A stretch of 64,000 bases of DNA from Luidia sarsii (GCA_949987565.1 OX465110.1:12164363-12228362), one strand, 5' to 3'; numbered from the stretch's first letter, positions 20,920 to 35,522 are shown. The notes: a model not told the origin generated them from the sequence alone. Translations and numbers: made by a program.

Positions 20920-23900
20920 ACGGAAGTATTTTAGTGTGCTGCACCCTTTACTCGCGACGAAATCCAAAAGCCCGCCGTCAACGGCCATGCCCCGTAATTT
21001 TAATCGGGTTCGCTAACATGTATCAGATGTCCGTGACTGTTGCGTAACACAAGTGGCCTTGTGTGGAAGACGCTCGCCTGCCAACGTGTAGGTTCGTGGT
21101 TCGATCCCGGGGGTATTTTTAACTTCTTTTTTTCTCAGCACGATAGTGCGGTATAAGGTGTTTAAAAAACTCCCGCAAACACCAACGTCGCATGTGGCGC
21201 ATCTAGATGGGTCGCTGTGACGCTGGGACTGTCCTCGTAATCCAGGTTCGCGTCTTCGTACAGGGACACATGCGTTTGGTCGACTCGGCGGCCAAGGTCT
21301 AGGGGCCGCTGTGTTTCCTCCCTCACATGGCGCAGGGTCTACGGGCCTATATGGATGAGGACAGGGAAGGACGTGCGGTGGACCGGTACCGAGGCCTTAA
21401 GAGCTCTAATAGATCCGTGCACACGGGACGACCCTGGAGGTCCCGGGGATCTGAAAGCTTGGTCTGACACCGCATAACTTTTTTTCTCGCTACTTTGATT
21501 TTTTAAGTGTTTCGTGCTCGTTTTTTCTATTCATTTTTAGCTGTTTGGTCTTCCGAAACAGCTTTTGTTTTCGTTTTTTTTCTTCTATACATTTTGTTTT
21601 TTTCTCCCCTTTTTTTGTCCATCTGTTTCGGTCTTCCGAAACGGCTCTTGTCTTCGTTCTGTTTTGTTTTCTTATTCAAATTTTTTCTTAGTTGTTTCGG
21701 TCTTTCAAAAACAGCTCTTCTTTTCGTTTTTTGTAAATACGCCTTTTCACTTTTTTTTTAACGTGTAAGATATCCGAAACTGTTGCGTAACACAAAGTGT
21801 CCTTGTGTGAAAGACGCTCGACTGCCAACGTGTAGGTTCGTGGTTCGATCCCGGGGGTATTTTTCACTTATTTTTTTTCTCAGCACGACTGTGCTGTATA
21901 AGGTGTTTAAAAAACTCCCGCAAACACCAACGTCGCATGTGGCGCATCTCGATGGGTCGGTGTGATGCTGGGACTCTCCTCGTAATCCAGGTTCGCGTCT
22001 CCGTATAGACCCGTCTTCGATGACGTCACGGTTTTGTTCATCGGCCATCTTGGATTACACACATGAGCACGTCGTCACCGCCGTTACTAAGTCAGCTGTG
22101 CATACAAACAACTCCACATGCACGGCGGCAAGTTTTGAACTCGTCGTAGTTGTACTACTACTACTACTGCGTACACTATAGTATATACTAGTTGTGCCAT
22201 GGAGGAATCTCTTTTTATTCCTCCGTGGTTGTATCATGGATTGGAGGAACTTGTTTTGTTGAAAGATGATTAACTTTTGCGCTGTCCTTGGCTGTGGAAG
22301 CAGGGCTGATCGTGATAAGAAATATTTTGTATCGTTTACCCGCTGTACTGACAAGAGAAGGTGACGCAACTCGTACACTTTCGCTAAAAAGATGGACGAA
22401 ATGGTTGTCGCGGGTTAATTGTGTACGGATCTATTCCAGCAATAAAGCCGAGAATGTCGAGAGAACTGTAATAAGCCGACCGTGCAGCATTCGAATTCGC
22501 CATGACGACCAACGTAACGTTAAACGAACACAAACGTGCGAGCGAAAGCGTGTGTATTTACTCCAAGATGGCGGATCTCGATGTGTCTAGTAGCAACGTG
22601 ACGTCAGTAAGAAGGGTCTATAGCGCTTGTTTTGTAGTAGATATCTGTGTTACTATACGCCTAAGCCTAAGATTGACAAGCTCAGTGCCAGTGAGTACTG
22701 CAGCAGTTGGCAGCGTTCAGGCAACCTAGTTAAAGGATCACCGATAGAGGGCGCCCTGTACGCAAAATGACCCAAAAGGGTGCAGAACACTAAATAGAGC
22801 TCCCATTGAACACTGTACAAAAACACTCACTTTCAAAGTCAATTATCCCATGCCCAAAAGTCTCTCAGTTCTTGTAGCTATACTTAAAATTGTAGTTTGG
22901 ACCTTCATCTCTCAGATTCTTTTCAATTTTAGTGCTCTTAGCCGATTAGATTGTTTGCTAATTACCCTCCGAAAAAACACCCCCAAAATGTGTAGCCGTC
23001 CAACCGAATTTCTGCAAGGATTTTGGGATGGACCCCTCCACTTCCACAGCCAAATAGGGCCACATTTAAAGCCAGATATGTCCAAATTACATACCAAATT
23101 GAAGAGTGAACCCCCAGGTTGTCTTAAGCTTCACTTGTTCTACAATGTATCAGTTAATTAGCCTCCAAAGACCCCTTATTAAAAAAAAAGTTGTGGGTAC
23201 ACACTTTATGATAATCAGCTCGGCGGAGCCATCTTGGATGGATTTTGTGTGCTGCACCCTATAAGGGGGCTAAACTTTAAAGTTGGGTCACAAAATTGGG
23301 CTTAAAATGTGACAGAGATGGTACTGATGCAACATGTGAAAATAAAATTGAAAAAAAGTATTGCGTTTGTCCGCAATGATTGAAAATGTGATGGGTGGGG
23401 GCCCATGCCTTTGTGCACAGTCTGGCATGAAAAAAAACCACTGCTTTAAAGAAGCCATAGGTATACACTTTTTTGACAACTGTATTGGGCTTATGAATAA
23501 CTGAGAGTTCTGAACTTTGGTTAAGAAAGGAGAAGGGAATAGAAATCGTATTAATTTTTTCATCTTCATTATGTTGGAAATAATAACCAAGAGTCCAAAT
23601 AATTATGAGGTCATTATATTTCATTAAAAAATTGTCACTTTGAGTATAATTCACGTGACATGAATTGAAAGGTACCTGCTTGGAAAGAACTCGTTACTGT
23701 CACTTTATCAGCTGCCACGTAACATGGGTGTAAAGTTGTGGTTCCCCCCTTGCGGTTTAGAACACGATTTTTGTCAACCATTCAATTTGCTGCTTCCCTC
23801 AATCTATATGATATCCGAATTGGTACCGTTTGATCAATGATCATCAGCTTCGGGTGGTCTTCAATAATCATGTGTCGTTGTAATGCGTCACTTGACATTA

Positions 23901-24106
23901 AAGCTGCATTATTTTAACTGGGAAGAGTTATCGTATTGTACATGTTGCTTCAGGTTGAAACTTTGCTTGAGTTTAGAATCGACAATATTAAAGGTAAAAT
24001 TTAACTGACATGACATGATTTTCACTTAAACCTCACTAACATTTTCACTTGAACAATTTTGTACATGCATGCCATCGTACTGCGCCATGCATAATAATTA
24101 TGGCTT
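20920..24106 (+). repeat. U8: L unit, 3187 bp
   Basis: SINE-like copies 21013-21263 and 21758-22008; THAP-relic element 22004-22622; MITE left end at 22774; L segment 23447-24106. 9-T poly-T, gaggcc linker, later L subtype. Confidence 0.96.
22266..22413 (+). pseudogene. THAP relic, U8
   Basis: C (Ala) form at ATG+40. Confidence 0.7.
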
Positions 24107-26631
24107 ACGGAAGTATTTTAGTGTGCTGCACCCTTTACTCGCGACGAAATCCAAAAGCCCGCCGTCAACGGCCATGCCCCGTAATTTTAATCGGGTTCGC
24201 TAACATGTATCAGATGTCCGTGACTGTTGCGTAACACAAGTGGCCTTGTGTGGAAGACGCTCGCCTGCCAACGTGTAGGTTCGTGGTTCGATCCCGGGGG
24301 TATTTTTAACTTCTTTTTTTCTCAGCACGATAGTGCGGTATAAGGTGTTTAAAAAACTCCCGCAAACACCAACGTCGCATGTGGCGCATCTAGATGGGTC
24401 GCTGTGACGCTGGGACTGTCCTCGTAATCCAGGTTCGCGTCTTCGTACAGGGACACATGCGTTTGGTCGACTCGGCGGCCAAGGTCTAGGGGCCGCTGTG
24501 TTTCCTCCCTCACATGGCGCAGGGTCTACGGGCCTATATGGATGAGGACAGGGAAGGACGTGCGGTGGACCGGTACCGAGGCCTTAAGAGCTCTAATAGA
24601 TCCGTGCACACGGGACGACCCTGGAGGTCCCGGGGATCTGAAAGCTTGGTCTGACACCGCATAACTTTTTTTCTCGCTACTTTGATTTTTTAAGTGTTTC
24701 GTGCTCGTTTTTTCTATTCATTTTTAGCTGTTTGGTCTTCCGAAACAGCTTTTGTTTTCGTTTTTTTTCTTCTATACATTTTGTTTTTTTCTCCCCTTTT
24801 TTTGTCCATCTGTTTCGGTCTTCCGAAACGGCTCTTGTCTTCGTTCTGTTTTGTTTTCTTATTCAAATTTTTTCTTAGTTGTTTCGGTCTTTCAAAAACA
24901 GCTCTTCTTTTCGTTTTTTGTAAATACGCCTTTTCACTTTTTTTTAACGTGTAAGATATCCGAAACTGTTGCGTAACACAAAGTGTCCTTGTGTGAAAGA
25001 CGCTCGACTGCCAACGTGTAGGTTCGTGGTTCGATCCCGGGGGTATTTTTCACTTATTTTTTTTCTCAGCACGACTGTGCTGTATAAGGTGTTTAAAAAA
25101 CTCCCGCAAACACCAACGTCGCATGTGGCGCATCTCGATGGGTCGGTGTGATGCTGGGACTCTCCTCGTAATCCAGGTTCGCGTCTCCGTATAGACCCGT
25201 CTTCGATGACGTCACGGTTTTGTTCATCGGCCATCTTGGATTACACACATGAGCACGTCGTCACCGCCGTTACTAAGTCAGCTGTGCATACAAACAACTC
25301 CACATGCACGGCGGCAAGTTTTGAACTCGTCGTAGTTGTACTACTACTACTACTGCGTACACTATAGTATATACTAGTTGTGCCATGGAGGAATCTCTTT
25401 TTATTCCTCCGTGGTTGTATCATGGATTGGAGGAACTTGTTTTGTTGAAAGATGATTAACTTTTGCGCTGTCCTTGGCTGTGGAAGCAGGGGTGATCGTG
25501 ATAAGAAATATTTTGTATCGTTTACCCGCTGTACTGACAAGAGAAGGTGACGCAACTCGTACACTTTCGCTAAAAAGATGGACGAAATGGTTGTCGCGGG
25601 TTAATTGTGTACGGATCTATTCCAGCAATAAAGCCGAGAATGTCGAGAGAACTGTAATAAGCCGACCGTGCAGCATTCGAATTCGCCATGACGACCAACG
25701 TAACGTTAAACGAACACAAACGTGCGAGCGAAAGCGTGTGTATTTACTCCAAGATGGCGGATCTCGATGTGTCTAGTAGCAACGTGACGTCAGTAAGAAG
25801 GGTCTATAGCGCTTGTTTTGTAGTAGATATCTGTGTTACTATACGCCTAAGCCTAAGATTGACAAGCTCAGTGCCAGTGAGTACTGCAGCAGTTGGCAGC
25901 GTTCAGGCAACCTAGTTAAAGGATCACCGATAGAGGGCGCCCTGTACGCAAAATGACCCAAAAGGGTGCAGAACACTAAATAGAGCTCCCATTGAACACT
26001 GTACAAAAACACTCACTTTCAAAGTCAATTATCCCATGCCCAAAAGTCTCTCAGTTCTTGTAGCTATACTTAAAATTGTAGTTTGGACCTTCATCTCTCA
26101 GATTCTTTTCAATTTTAGTGCTCTTAGCCGATTAGATTGTTTGCTAATTACCCTCCGAAAAAAACACCCCCAAAATGTGTAGCCGTCCAACCGAATTTCT
26201 GCAAGGATTTTGGGATGGACCCCTCCACTTCCACAGCCAAATAGGGCCACATTTAAAGCCAGATATGTCCAAATTACATACCAAATTGAAGAGTGAACCC
26301 CCAGGTTGTCTTAAGCTTCACTTGTTCTACAATGTATCAGTTAATTAGCCTCCAAAGACCCCTTATTAAAAACAAGTTCTGGGTACACACTTTATGATAA
26401 TCAGCTCGGCGGAGCCATCTTGGATGGATTTTGTGCGCTGCACCCTATAAGGGGGCTAAACTTTAGAGTTGGGTCACAAAATTGGGCTTAAAATGTGGCA
26501 GAGATGGTACTGATGCAACATGTGAAAATAAAATTGAAAAAAAGTATTGCGTTTGTCCGCAATGATCGAAAATGTGATGGGTGGGGGCCCATGCCTTTGT
26601 GCACAGTCTGGCATGAAAAAAACCACTGCTT
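24107..26631 (+). repeat. U9: S unit, 2525 bp
   Basis: SINE-like copies 24200-24450 and 24944-25194; THAP-relic element 25190-25808; MITE left end at 25960. Markers equal those of U7 (8-T, G form, S haplotype), supporting a 5.7 kb dimer. Confidence 0.96.
25452..25599 (+). pseudogene. THAP relic, U9
   Basis: G (Gly) form at ATG+40. Confidence 0.7.
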
Positions 26632-29600
26632 ACGGAAGTATTTTAGTGTGCTGCACCCTTTACTCGCGACGAAATCCAAAAGCCCGCCGTCAACGGCCAT
26701 GCCCCGTAATTTTAATCGGGTTCGCTAACATGTATCAGATGTCCGTGACTGTTGCGTAACACAAGTGGCCTTGTGTGGAAGACGCTCGCCTGCCAACGTG
26801 TAGGTTCGTGGTTCGATCCCGGGGGTATTTTTAACTTCTTTTTTTCTCAGCACGATAGTGCGGTATAAGGTGTTTAAAAAACTCCCGCAAACACCAACGT
26901 CGCATGTGGCGCATCTAGATGGGTCGCTGTGACGCTGGGACTGTCCTCGTAATCCAGGTTCGCGTCTTCGTACAGGGACACATGCGTTTGGTCGACTCGG
27001 CGGCCAAGGTCTAGGGGCCGCTGTGTTTCCTCCCTCACATGGCGCAGGGTCTACGGGCCTATATGGATGAGGACAGGGAAGGACGTGCGGTGGACCGGTA
27101 CCTAATAGATCTAATAGATCCGTGCACACGGGACGACCCTGGAGGTCCCGGGGATCTGAAAGCTTGGTCTGACACCGCATAACTTTTTTTCTCGCTACTT
27201 TGATTTTTTAAGTGTTTCGTGCTCGTTTTTTCTATTCATTTTTAGCTGTTTGGTCTTCCGAAACAGCTTTTGTTTTCGTTTTTTTTCTTCTATACATTTT
27301 GTTTTTTTCTCCCCTTTTTTTGTCCATCTGTTTCGGTCTTCCGAAACGGCTCTTGTCTTCGTTCTGTTTTGTTTTCTTATTCAAATTTTTTCTTAGTTGT
27401 TTCGGTCTTTCAAAAACAGCTCTTCTTTTCGTTTTTTGTAAATACGCCTTTTCACTTTTTTTTTAACGTGTAAGATATCCGAAACTGTTGCGTAACACAA
27501 AGTGTCCTTGTGTGAAAGACGCTCGACTGCCAACGTGTAGGTTCGTGGTTCGATCCCGGGGGTATTTTTCACTTATTTTTTTTCTCAGCACGACTGTGCT
27601 GTATAAGGTGTTTAAAAAACTCCCGCAAACACCAACGTCGCATGTGGCGCATCTCGATGGGTCGGTGTGATGCTGGGACTCTCCTCGTAATCCAGGTTCG
27701 CGTCTCCGTATAGACCCGTCTTCGATGACGTCACGGTTTTGTTCATCGGCCATCTTGGATTACACACATGAGCACGTCGTCACCGCCGTTACTAAGTCAG
27801 CTGTGCATACAAACAACTCCACATGCACGGCGGCAAGTTTTGAACTCGTCGTAGTTGTACTACTACTACTACTGCGTACACTATAGTATATACTAGTTGT
27901 GCCATGGAGGAATCTCTTTTTATTCCTCCGTGGTTGTATCATGGATTGGAGGAACTTGTTTTGTTGAAAGATGATTAACTTTTGCGCTGTCCTTGGCTGT
28001 GGAAGCAGGGCTGATCGTGATAAGAAATATTTTGTATCGTTTACCCGCTGTACTGACAAGAGAAGGTGACGCAACTCGTACACTTTCGCTAAAAAGATGG
28101 ACGAAATGGTTGTCGCGGGTTAATTGTGTACGGATCTATTCCAGCAATAAAGCCGAGAATGTCGAGAGAACTGTAATAAGCCGACCGTGCAGCATTCGAA
28201 TTCGCCATGACGACCAACGTAACGTTAAACGAACACAAACGTGCGAGCGAAAGCGTGTGTATTTACTCCAAGATGGCGGATCTCGATGTGTCTAGTAGCA
28301 ACGTGACGTCAGTAAGAAGGGTCTATAGCGCTTGTTTTGTAGTAGATATCTGTGTTACTATACGCCTAAGCCTAAGATTGACAAGCTCAGTGCCAGTGAG
28401 TACTGCAGCAGTTGGCAGCGTTCAGGCAACCTAGTTAAAGGATCACCGATAGAGGGCGCCCTGTACGCAAAATGACCCAAAAGGGTGCAGAACACTAAAT
28501 AGAGCTCCCATTGAACACTGTACAAAAACACTCACTTTCAAAGTCAATTATCCCATGCCCAAAAGTCTCTCAGTTCTTGTAGCTATACTTAAAATTGTAG
28601 TTTGGACCTTCATCTCTCAGATTCTTTTCAATTTTAGTGCTCTTAGCCGATTAGATTGTTTGCTAATTACCCTCCGAAAAAACACCCCCAAAATGTGTAG
28701 CCGTCCAACCGAATTTCTGCAAGGATTTTGGGATGGACCCCTCCACTTCCACAGCCAAATAGGGCCACATTTAAAGCCAGATATGTCCAAATTACATACC
28801 AAATTGAAGAGTGAACCCCCAGGTTGTCTTAAGCTTCACTTGTTCTACAATGTATCAGTTAATTAGCCTCCAAAGACCCCTTATTAAAAAAAAAGTTGTG
28901 GGTACACACTTTATGATAATCAGCTCGGCGGAGCCATCTTGGATGGATTTTGTGTGCTGCACCCTATAAGGGGGCTAAACTTTAAAGTTGGGTCACAAAA
29001 TTGGGCTTAAAATGTGACAGAGATGGTACTGATGCAACATGTGAAAATAAAATTGAAAAAAAGTATTGCGTTTGTCCGCAATGATTGAAAATGTGATGGG
29101 TGGGGGCCCATGCCTTTGTGCACAGTCTGGCATGAAAAAAAACCACTGCTTTAAAGAAGCCATAGGTATACACTTTTTTGACAACTGTATTGGGCTTATG
29201 AATAACTGAGAGTTCTGAACTTTGGTTAAGAAAGGAGAAGGGAATAGAAATCGTATTAATTTTTTCATCTTCATTATGTTGGAAATAATAACCAAGAGTC
29301 CAAATAATTATGAGGTCATTATATTTCATTAAAAAATTGTCACTTTGAGTATAATTCACGTGACATGAATTGAAAGGTACCTGCTTGGAAAGAACTCGTT
29401 ACTGTCACTTTATCAGCTGCCACGTAACATGGGTGTAAAGTTGTGGTTCCCCCCTTGCGGTTTAGAACACGATTTTTGTCAACCATTCAATTTGCTGCTT
29501 CCCTCAATCTATATGATATCCGAATTGGTACCGTTTGATCAATGATCATCAGCTTCGGGTGGTCTTCAATAATCATGTGTCGTTGTAATGCGTCACTTGA

Positions 29601-29811
29601 CATTAAAGCTGCATTATTTTAACTGGGAAGAGTTATCGTATTGTACATGTTGCTTCAGGTTGAAACTTTGCTTGAGTTTAGAATCGACAATATTAAAGGT
29701 AAAATTTAACTGACATGACATGATTTTCACTTAAACCTCACTAACATTTTCACTTGAACAATTTTGTACATGCATGCCATCGTACTGCGCCATGCATAAT
29801 AATTATGGCTT
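26632..29811 (+). repeat. U10: L unit, 3180 bp
   Basis: SINE-like copies 26725-26975 and 27463-27713; THAP-relic element 27709-28327; MITE left end at 28479; L segment 29152-29811. Third and last unit with the taatagat linker allele; all markers checked match U6 apart from the private U6 change. Confidence 0.96.
27971..28118 (+). pseudogene. THAP relic, U10
   Basis: C (Ala) form at ATG+40. Confidence 0.7.
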
Positions 29812-32800
29812 ACGGAAGTATTTTAGTGTGCTGCACCCTTTACTCGCGACGAAATCCAAAAGCCCGCCGTCAACGGCCATGCCCCGTAATTTTAATCGGG
29901 TTCGCTAACATGTATCAGATGTCCGTGACTGTTGCGTAACACAAGTGGCCTTGTGTGGAAGACGCTCGCCTGCCAACGTGTAGGTTCGTGGTTCGATCCC
30001 GGGGGTATTTTTAACTTCTTTTTTTCTCAGCACGATAGTGCGGTATAAGGTGTTTAAAAAACTCCCGCAAACACCAACGTCGCATGTGGCGCATCTAGAT
30101 GGGTCGCTGTGACGCTGGGACTGTCCTCGTAATCCAGGTTCGCGTCTTCGTACAGGGACACATGCGTTTGGTCGACTCGGCGGCCAAGGTCTAGGGGCCG
30201 CTGTGTTTCCTCCCTCACATGGCGCAGGGTCTACGGGCCTATATGGATGAGGACAGGGAAGGACGTGCGGTGGACCGGTACCGAGGCCTTAAGAGCTCTA
30301 ATAGATCCGTGCACACGGGACGACCCTGGAGGTCCCGGGGATCTGAAAGCTTGGTCTGACACCGCATAACTTTTTTTCTCGCTACTTTGATTTTTTAAGT
30401 GTTTCGTGCTCGTTTTTTCTATTCATTTTTAGCTGTTTGGTCTTCCGAAACAGCTTTTGTTTTCGTTTTTTTTCTTCTATACATTTTGTTTTTTTCTCCC
30501 CTTTTTTTGTCCATCTGTTTCGGTCTTCCGAAACGGCTCTTGTCTTCGTTCTGTTTTGTTTTCTTATTCAAATTTTTTCTTAGTTGTTTCGGTCTTTCAA
30601 AAACAGCTCTTCTTTTCGTTTTTTGTAAATACGCCTTTTCACTTTTTTTTAACGTGTAAGATATCCGAAACTGTTGCGTAACACAAAGTGTCCTTGTGTG
30701 AAAGACGCTCGACTGCCAACGTGTAGGTTCGTGGTTCGATCCCGGGGGTATTTTTCACTTATTTTTTTTCTCAGCACGACTGTGCTGTATAAGGTGTTTA
30801 AAAAACTCCCGCAAACACCAACGTCGCATGTGGCGCATCTCGATGGGTCGGTGTGATGCTGGGACTCTCCTCGTAATCCAGGTTCGCGTCTCCGTATAGA
30901 CCCGTCTTCGATGACGTCACGGTTTTGTTCATCGGCCATCTTGGATTACACACATGAGCACGTCGTCACCGCCGTTACTAAGTCAGCTGTGCATACAAAC
31001 AACTCCACATGCACGGCGGCAAGTTTTGAACTCGTCGTAGTTGTACTACTACTACTACTGCGTACACTATAGTATATACTAGTTGTGCCATGGAGGAATC
31101 TCTTTTTATTCCTCCGTGGTTGTATCATGGATTGGAGGAACTTGTTTTGTTGAAAGATGATTAACTTTTGCGCTGTCCTTGGCTGTGGAAGCAGGGGTGA
31201 TCGTGATAAGAAATATTTTGTATCGTTTACCCGCTGTACTGACAAGAGAAGGTGACGCAACTCGTACACTTTCGCTAAAAAGATGGACGAAATGGTTGTC
31301 GCGGGTTAATTGTGTACGGATCTATTCCAGCAATAAAGCCGAGAATGTCGAGAGAACTGTAATAAGCCGACCGTGCAGCATTCGAATTCGCCATGACGAC
31401 CAACGTAACGTTAAACGAACACAAACGTGCGAGCGAAAGCGTGTGTATTTACTCCAAGATGGCGGATCTCGATGTGTCTAGTAGCAACGTGACGTCAGTA
31501 AGAAGGGTCTATAGCGCTTGTTTTGTAGTAGATATCTGTGTTACTATACGCCTAAGCCTAAGATTGACAAGCTCAGTGCCAGTGAGTACTGCAGCAGTTG
31601 GCAGCGTTCAGGCAACCTAGTTAAAGGATCACCGATAGAGGGCGCCCTGTACGCAAAATGACCCAAAAGGGTGCAGAACACTAAATAGAGCTCCCATTGA
31701 ACACTGTACAAAAACACTCACTTTCAAAGTCAATTATCCCATGCCCAAAAGTCTCTCAGTTCTTGTAGCTATACTTAAAATTGTAGTTTGGACCTTCATC
31801 TCTCAGATTCTTTTCAATTTTAGTGCTCTTAGCCGATTAGATTGTTTGCTAATTACCCTCCGAAAAAACACCCCCAAAATGTGTAGCCGTCCAACCGAAT
31901 TTCTGCAAGGATTTTGGGATGGACCCCTCCACTTCCACAGCCAAATAGGGCCACATTTAAAGCCAGATATGTCCAAATTACATACCAAATTGAAGAGTGA
32001 ACCCCCAGGTTGTCTTAAGCTTCACTTGTTCTACAATGTATCAGTTAATTAGCCTCCAAAGACCCCTTATTAAAAAAAAAGTTGTGGGTACACACTTTAT
32101 GATAATCAGCTCGGCGGAGCCATCTTGGATGGATTTTGTGTGCTGCACCCTATAAGGGGGCTAAACTTTAAAGTTGGGTCACAAAATTGGGCTTAAAATG
32201 TGACAGAGATGGTACTGATGCAACATGTGAAAATAAAATTGAAAAAAAGTATTGCGTTTGTCCGCAATGATTGAAAATGTGATGGGTGGGGGCCCATGCC
32301 TTTGTGCACAGTCTGGCATGAAAAAAAACCACTGCTTTAAAGAAGCCATAGGTATACACTTTTTTGACAACTGTATTGGGCTTATGAATAACTGAGAGTT
32401 CTGAACTTTGGTTAAGAAAGGAGAAGGGAATAGAAATCGTATTAATTTTTTCATCTTCATTATGTTGGAAATAATAACCAAGAGTCCAAATAATTATGAG
32501 GTCATTATATTTCATTAAAAAATTGTCACTTTGAGTATAATTCACGTGACATGAATTGAAAGGTACCTGCTTGGAAAGAACTCGTTACTGTCACTTTATC
32601 AGCTGCCACGTAACATGGGTGTAAAGTTGTGGTTCCCCCCTTGCGGTTTAGAACACGATTTTTGTCAACCATTCAATTTGCTGCTTCCCTCAATCTATAT
32701 GATATCCGAATTGGTACCGTTTGATCAATGATCATCAGCTTCGGGTGGTCTTCAATAATCATGTGTCGTTGTAATGCGTCACTTGACATTAAAGCTGCAT

Positions 32801-32997
32801 TATTTTAACTGGGAAGAGTTATCGTATTGTACATGTTGCTTCAGGTTGAAACTTTGCTTGAGTTTAGAATCGACAATATTAAAGGTAAAATTTAACTGAC
32901 ATGACATGATTTTCACTTAAACCTCACTAACATTTTCACTTGAACAATTTTGTACATGCATGCCATCGTACTGCGCCATGCATAATAATTATGGCTT
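29812..32997 (+). repeat. U11: L unit, 3186 bp, mosaic
   Basis: SINE-like copies 29905-30155 and 30649-30899; THAP-relic element 30895-31513; MITE left end at 31665; L segment 32338-32997. Its left half (8-T, G form) is like S units U7 and U9 while its right half is L. Confidence 0.96.
31157..31304 (+). pseudogene. THAP relic, U11
   Basis: G (Gly) form, here combined with an L right half. Confidence 0.7.
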
Positions 32998-35522
32998 ACG
33001 GAAGTATTTTAGTGTGCTGCACCCTTTACTCGCGACGAAATCCAAAAGCCCGCCGTCAACGGCCATGCCCCGTAATTTTAATCGGGTTCGCTAACATGTA
33101 TCAGATGTCCGTGACTGTTGCGTAACACAAGTGGCCTTGTGTGGAAGACGCTCGCCTGCCAACGTGTAGGTTCGTGGTTCGATCCCGGGGGTATTTTTAA
33201 CTTCTTTTTTTCTCAGCACGATAGTGCGGTATAAGGTGTTTAAAAAACTCCCGCAAACACCAACGTCGCATGTGGCGCATCTAGATGGGTCGCTGTGACG
33301 CTGGGACTGTCCTCGTAATCCAGGTTCGCGTCTTCGTACAGGGACACATGCGTTTGGTCGACTCGGCGGCCAAGGTCTAGGGGCCGCTGTGTTTCCTCCC
33401 TCACATGGCGCAGGGTCTACGGGCCTATATGGATGAGGACAGGGAAGGACGTGCGGTGGACCGGTACCGAGGCCTTAAGAGCTCTAATAGATCCGTGCAC
33501 ACGGGACGACCCTGGAGGTCCCGGGGATCTGAAAGCTTGGTCTGACACCGCATAACTTTTTTTCTCGCTACTTTGATTTTTTAAGTGTTTCGTGCTCGTT
33601 TTTTCTATTCATTTTTAGCTGTTTGGTCTTCCGAAACAGCTTTTGTTTTCGTTTTTTTTCTTCTATACATTTTGTTTTTTTCTCCCCTTTTTTTGTCCAT
33701 CTGTTTCGGTCTTCCGAAACGGCTCTTGTCTTCGTTCTGTTTTGTTTTCTTATTCAAATTTTTTCTTAGTTGTTTCGGTCTTTCAAAAACAGCTCTTCTT
33801 TTCGTTTTTTGTAAATACGCCTTTTCACTTTTTTTTAACGTGTAAGATATCCGAAACTGTTGCGTAACACAAAGTGTCCTTGTGTGAAAGACGCTCGACT
33901 GCCAACGTGTAGGTTCGTGGTTCGATCCCGGGGGTATTTTTCACTTATTTTTTTTCTCAGCACGACTGTGCTGTATAAGGTGTTTAAAAAACTCCCGCAA
34001 ACACCAACGTCGCATGTGGCGCATCTCGATGGGTCGGTGTGATGCTGGGACTCTCCTCGTAATCCAGGTTCGCGTCTCCGTATAGACCCGTCTTCGATGA
34101 CGTCACGGTTTTGTTCATCGGCCATCTTGGATTACACACATGAGCACGTCGTCACCGCCGTTACTAAGTCAGCTGTGCATACAAACAACTCCACATGCAC
34201 GGCGGCAAGTTTTGAACTCGTCGTAGTTGTACTACTACTACTACTGCGTACACTATAGTATATACTAGTTGTGCCATGGAGGAATCTCTTTTTATTCCTC
34301 CGTGGTTGTATCATGGATTGGAGGAACTTGTTTTGTTGAAAGATGATTAACTTTTGCGCTGTCCTTGGCTGTGGAAGCAGGGCTGATCGTGATAAGAAAT
34401 ATTTTGTATCGTTTACCCGCTGTACTGACAAGAGAAGGTGACGCAACTCGTACACTTTCGCTAAAAAGATGGACGAAATGGTTGTCGCGGGTTAATTGTG
34501 TACGGATCTATTCCAGCAATAAAGCCGAGAATGTCGAGAGAACTGTAATAAGCCGACCGTGCAGCATTCGAATTCGCCATGACGACCAACGTAACGTTAA
34601 ACGAACACAAACGTGCGAGCGAAAGCGTGTGTATTTACTCCAAGATGGCGGATCTCGATGTGTCTAGTAGCAACGTGACGTCAGTAAGAAGGGTCTATAG
34701 CGCTTGTTTTGTAGTAGATATCTGTGTTACTATACGCCTAAGCCTAAGATTGACAAGCTCAGTGCCAGTGAGTACTGCAGCAGTTGGCAGCGTTCAGGCA
34801 ACCTAGTTAAAGGATCACCGATAGAGGGCGCCCTGTACGCAAAATGACCCAAAAGGGTGCAGAACACTAAATAGAGCTCCCATTGAACACTGTACAAAAA
34901 CACTCACTTTCAAAGTCAATTATCCCATGCCCAAAAGTCTCTCAGTTCTTGTAGCTATACTTAAAATTGTAGTTTGGACCTTCATCTCTCAGATTCTTTT
35001 CAATTTTAGTGCTCTTAGCCGATTAGATTGTTTGCTAATTACCCTCCGAAAAAAACACCCCCAAAATGTGTAGCCGTCCAACCGAATTTCTGCAAGGATT
35101 TTGGGATGGACCCCTCCACTTCCACAGCCAAATAGGGCCACATTTAAAGCCAGATATGTCCAAATTACATACCAAATTGAAGAGTGAACCCCCAGGTTGT
35201 CTTAAGCTTCACTTGTTCTACAATGTATCAGTTAATTAGCCTCCAAAGACCCCTTATTAAAAACAAGTTCTGGGTACACACTTTATGATAATCAGCTCGG
35301 CGGAGCCATCTTGGATGGATTTTGTGCGCTGCACCCTATAAGGGGGCTAAACTTTAGAGTTGGGTCACAAAATTGGGCTTAAAATGTGGCAGAGATGGTA
35401 CTGATGCAACATGTGAAAATAAAATTGAAAAAAAGTATTGCGTTTGTCCGCAATGATCGAAAATGTGATGGGTGGGGGCCCATGCCTTTGTGCACAGTCT
35501 GGCATGAAAAAAACCACTGCTT
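32998..35522 (+). repeat. U12: S unit, 2525 bp, mosaic
   Basis: SINE-like copies 33091-33341 and 33835-34085; THAP-relic element 34081-34699; MITE left end at 34851. It has an 8-T tract, the C form usual in L units, and the S haplotype on the right: the reverse of its neighbour U11. Confidence 0.96.
34343..34490 (+). pseudogene. THAP relic, U12
   Basis: C (Ala) form, here combined with an S right half. Confidence 0.7.
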
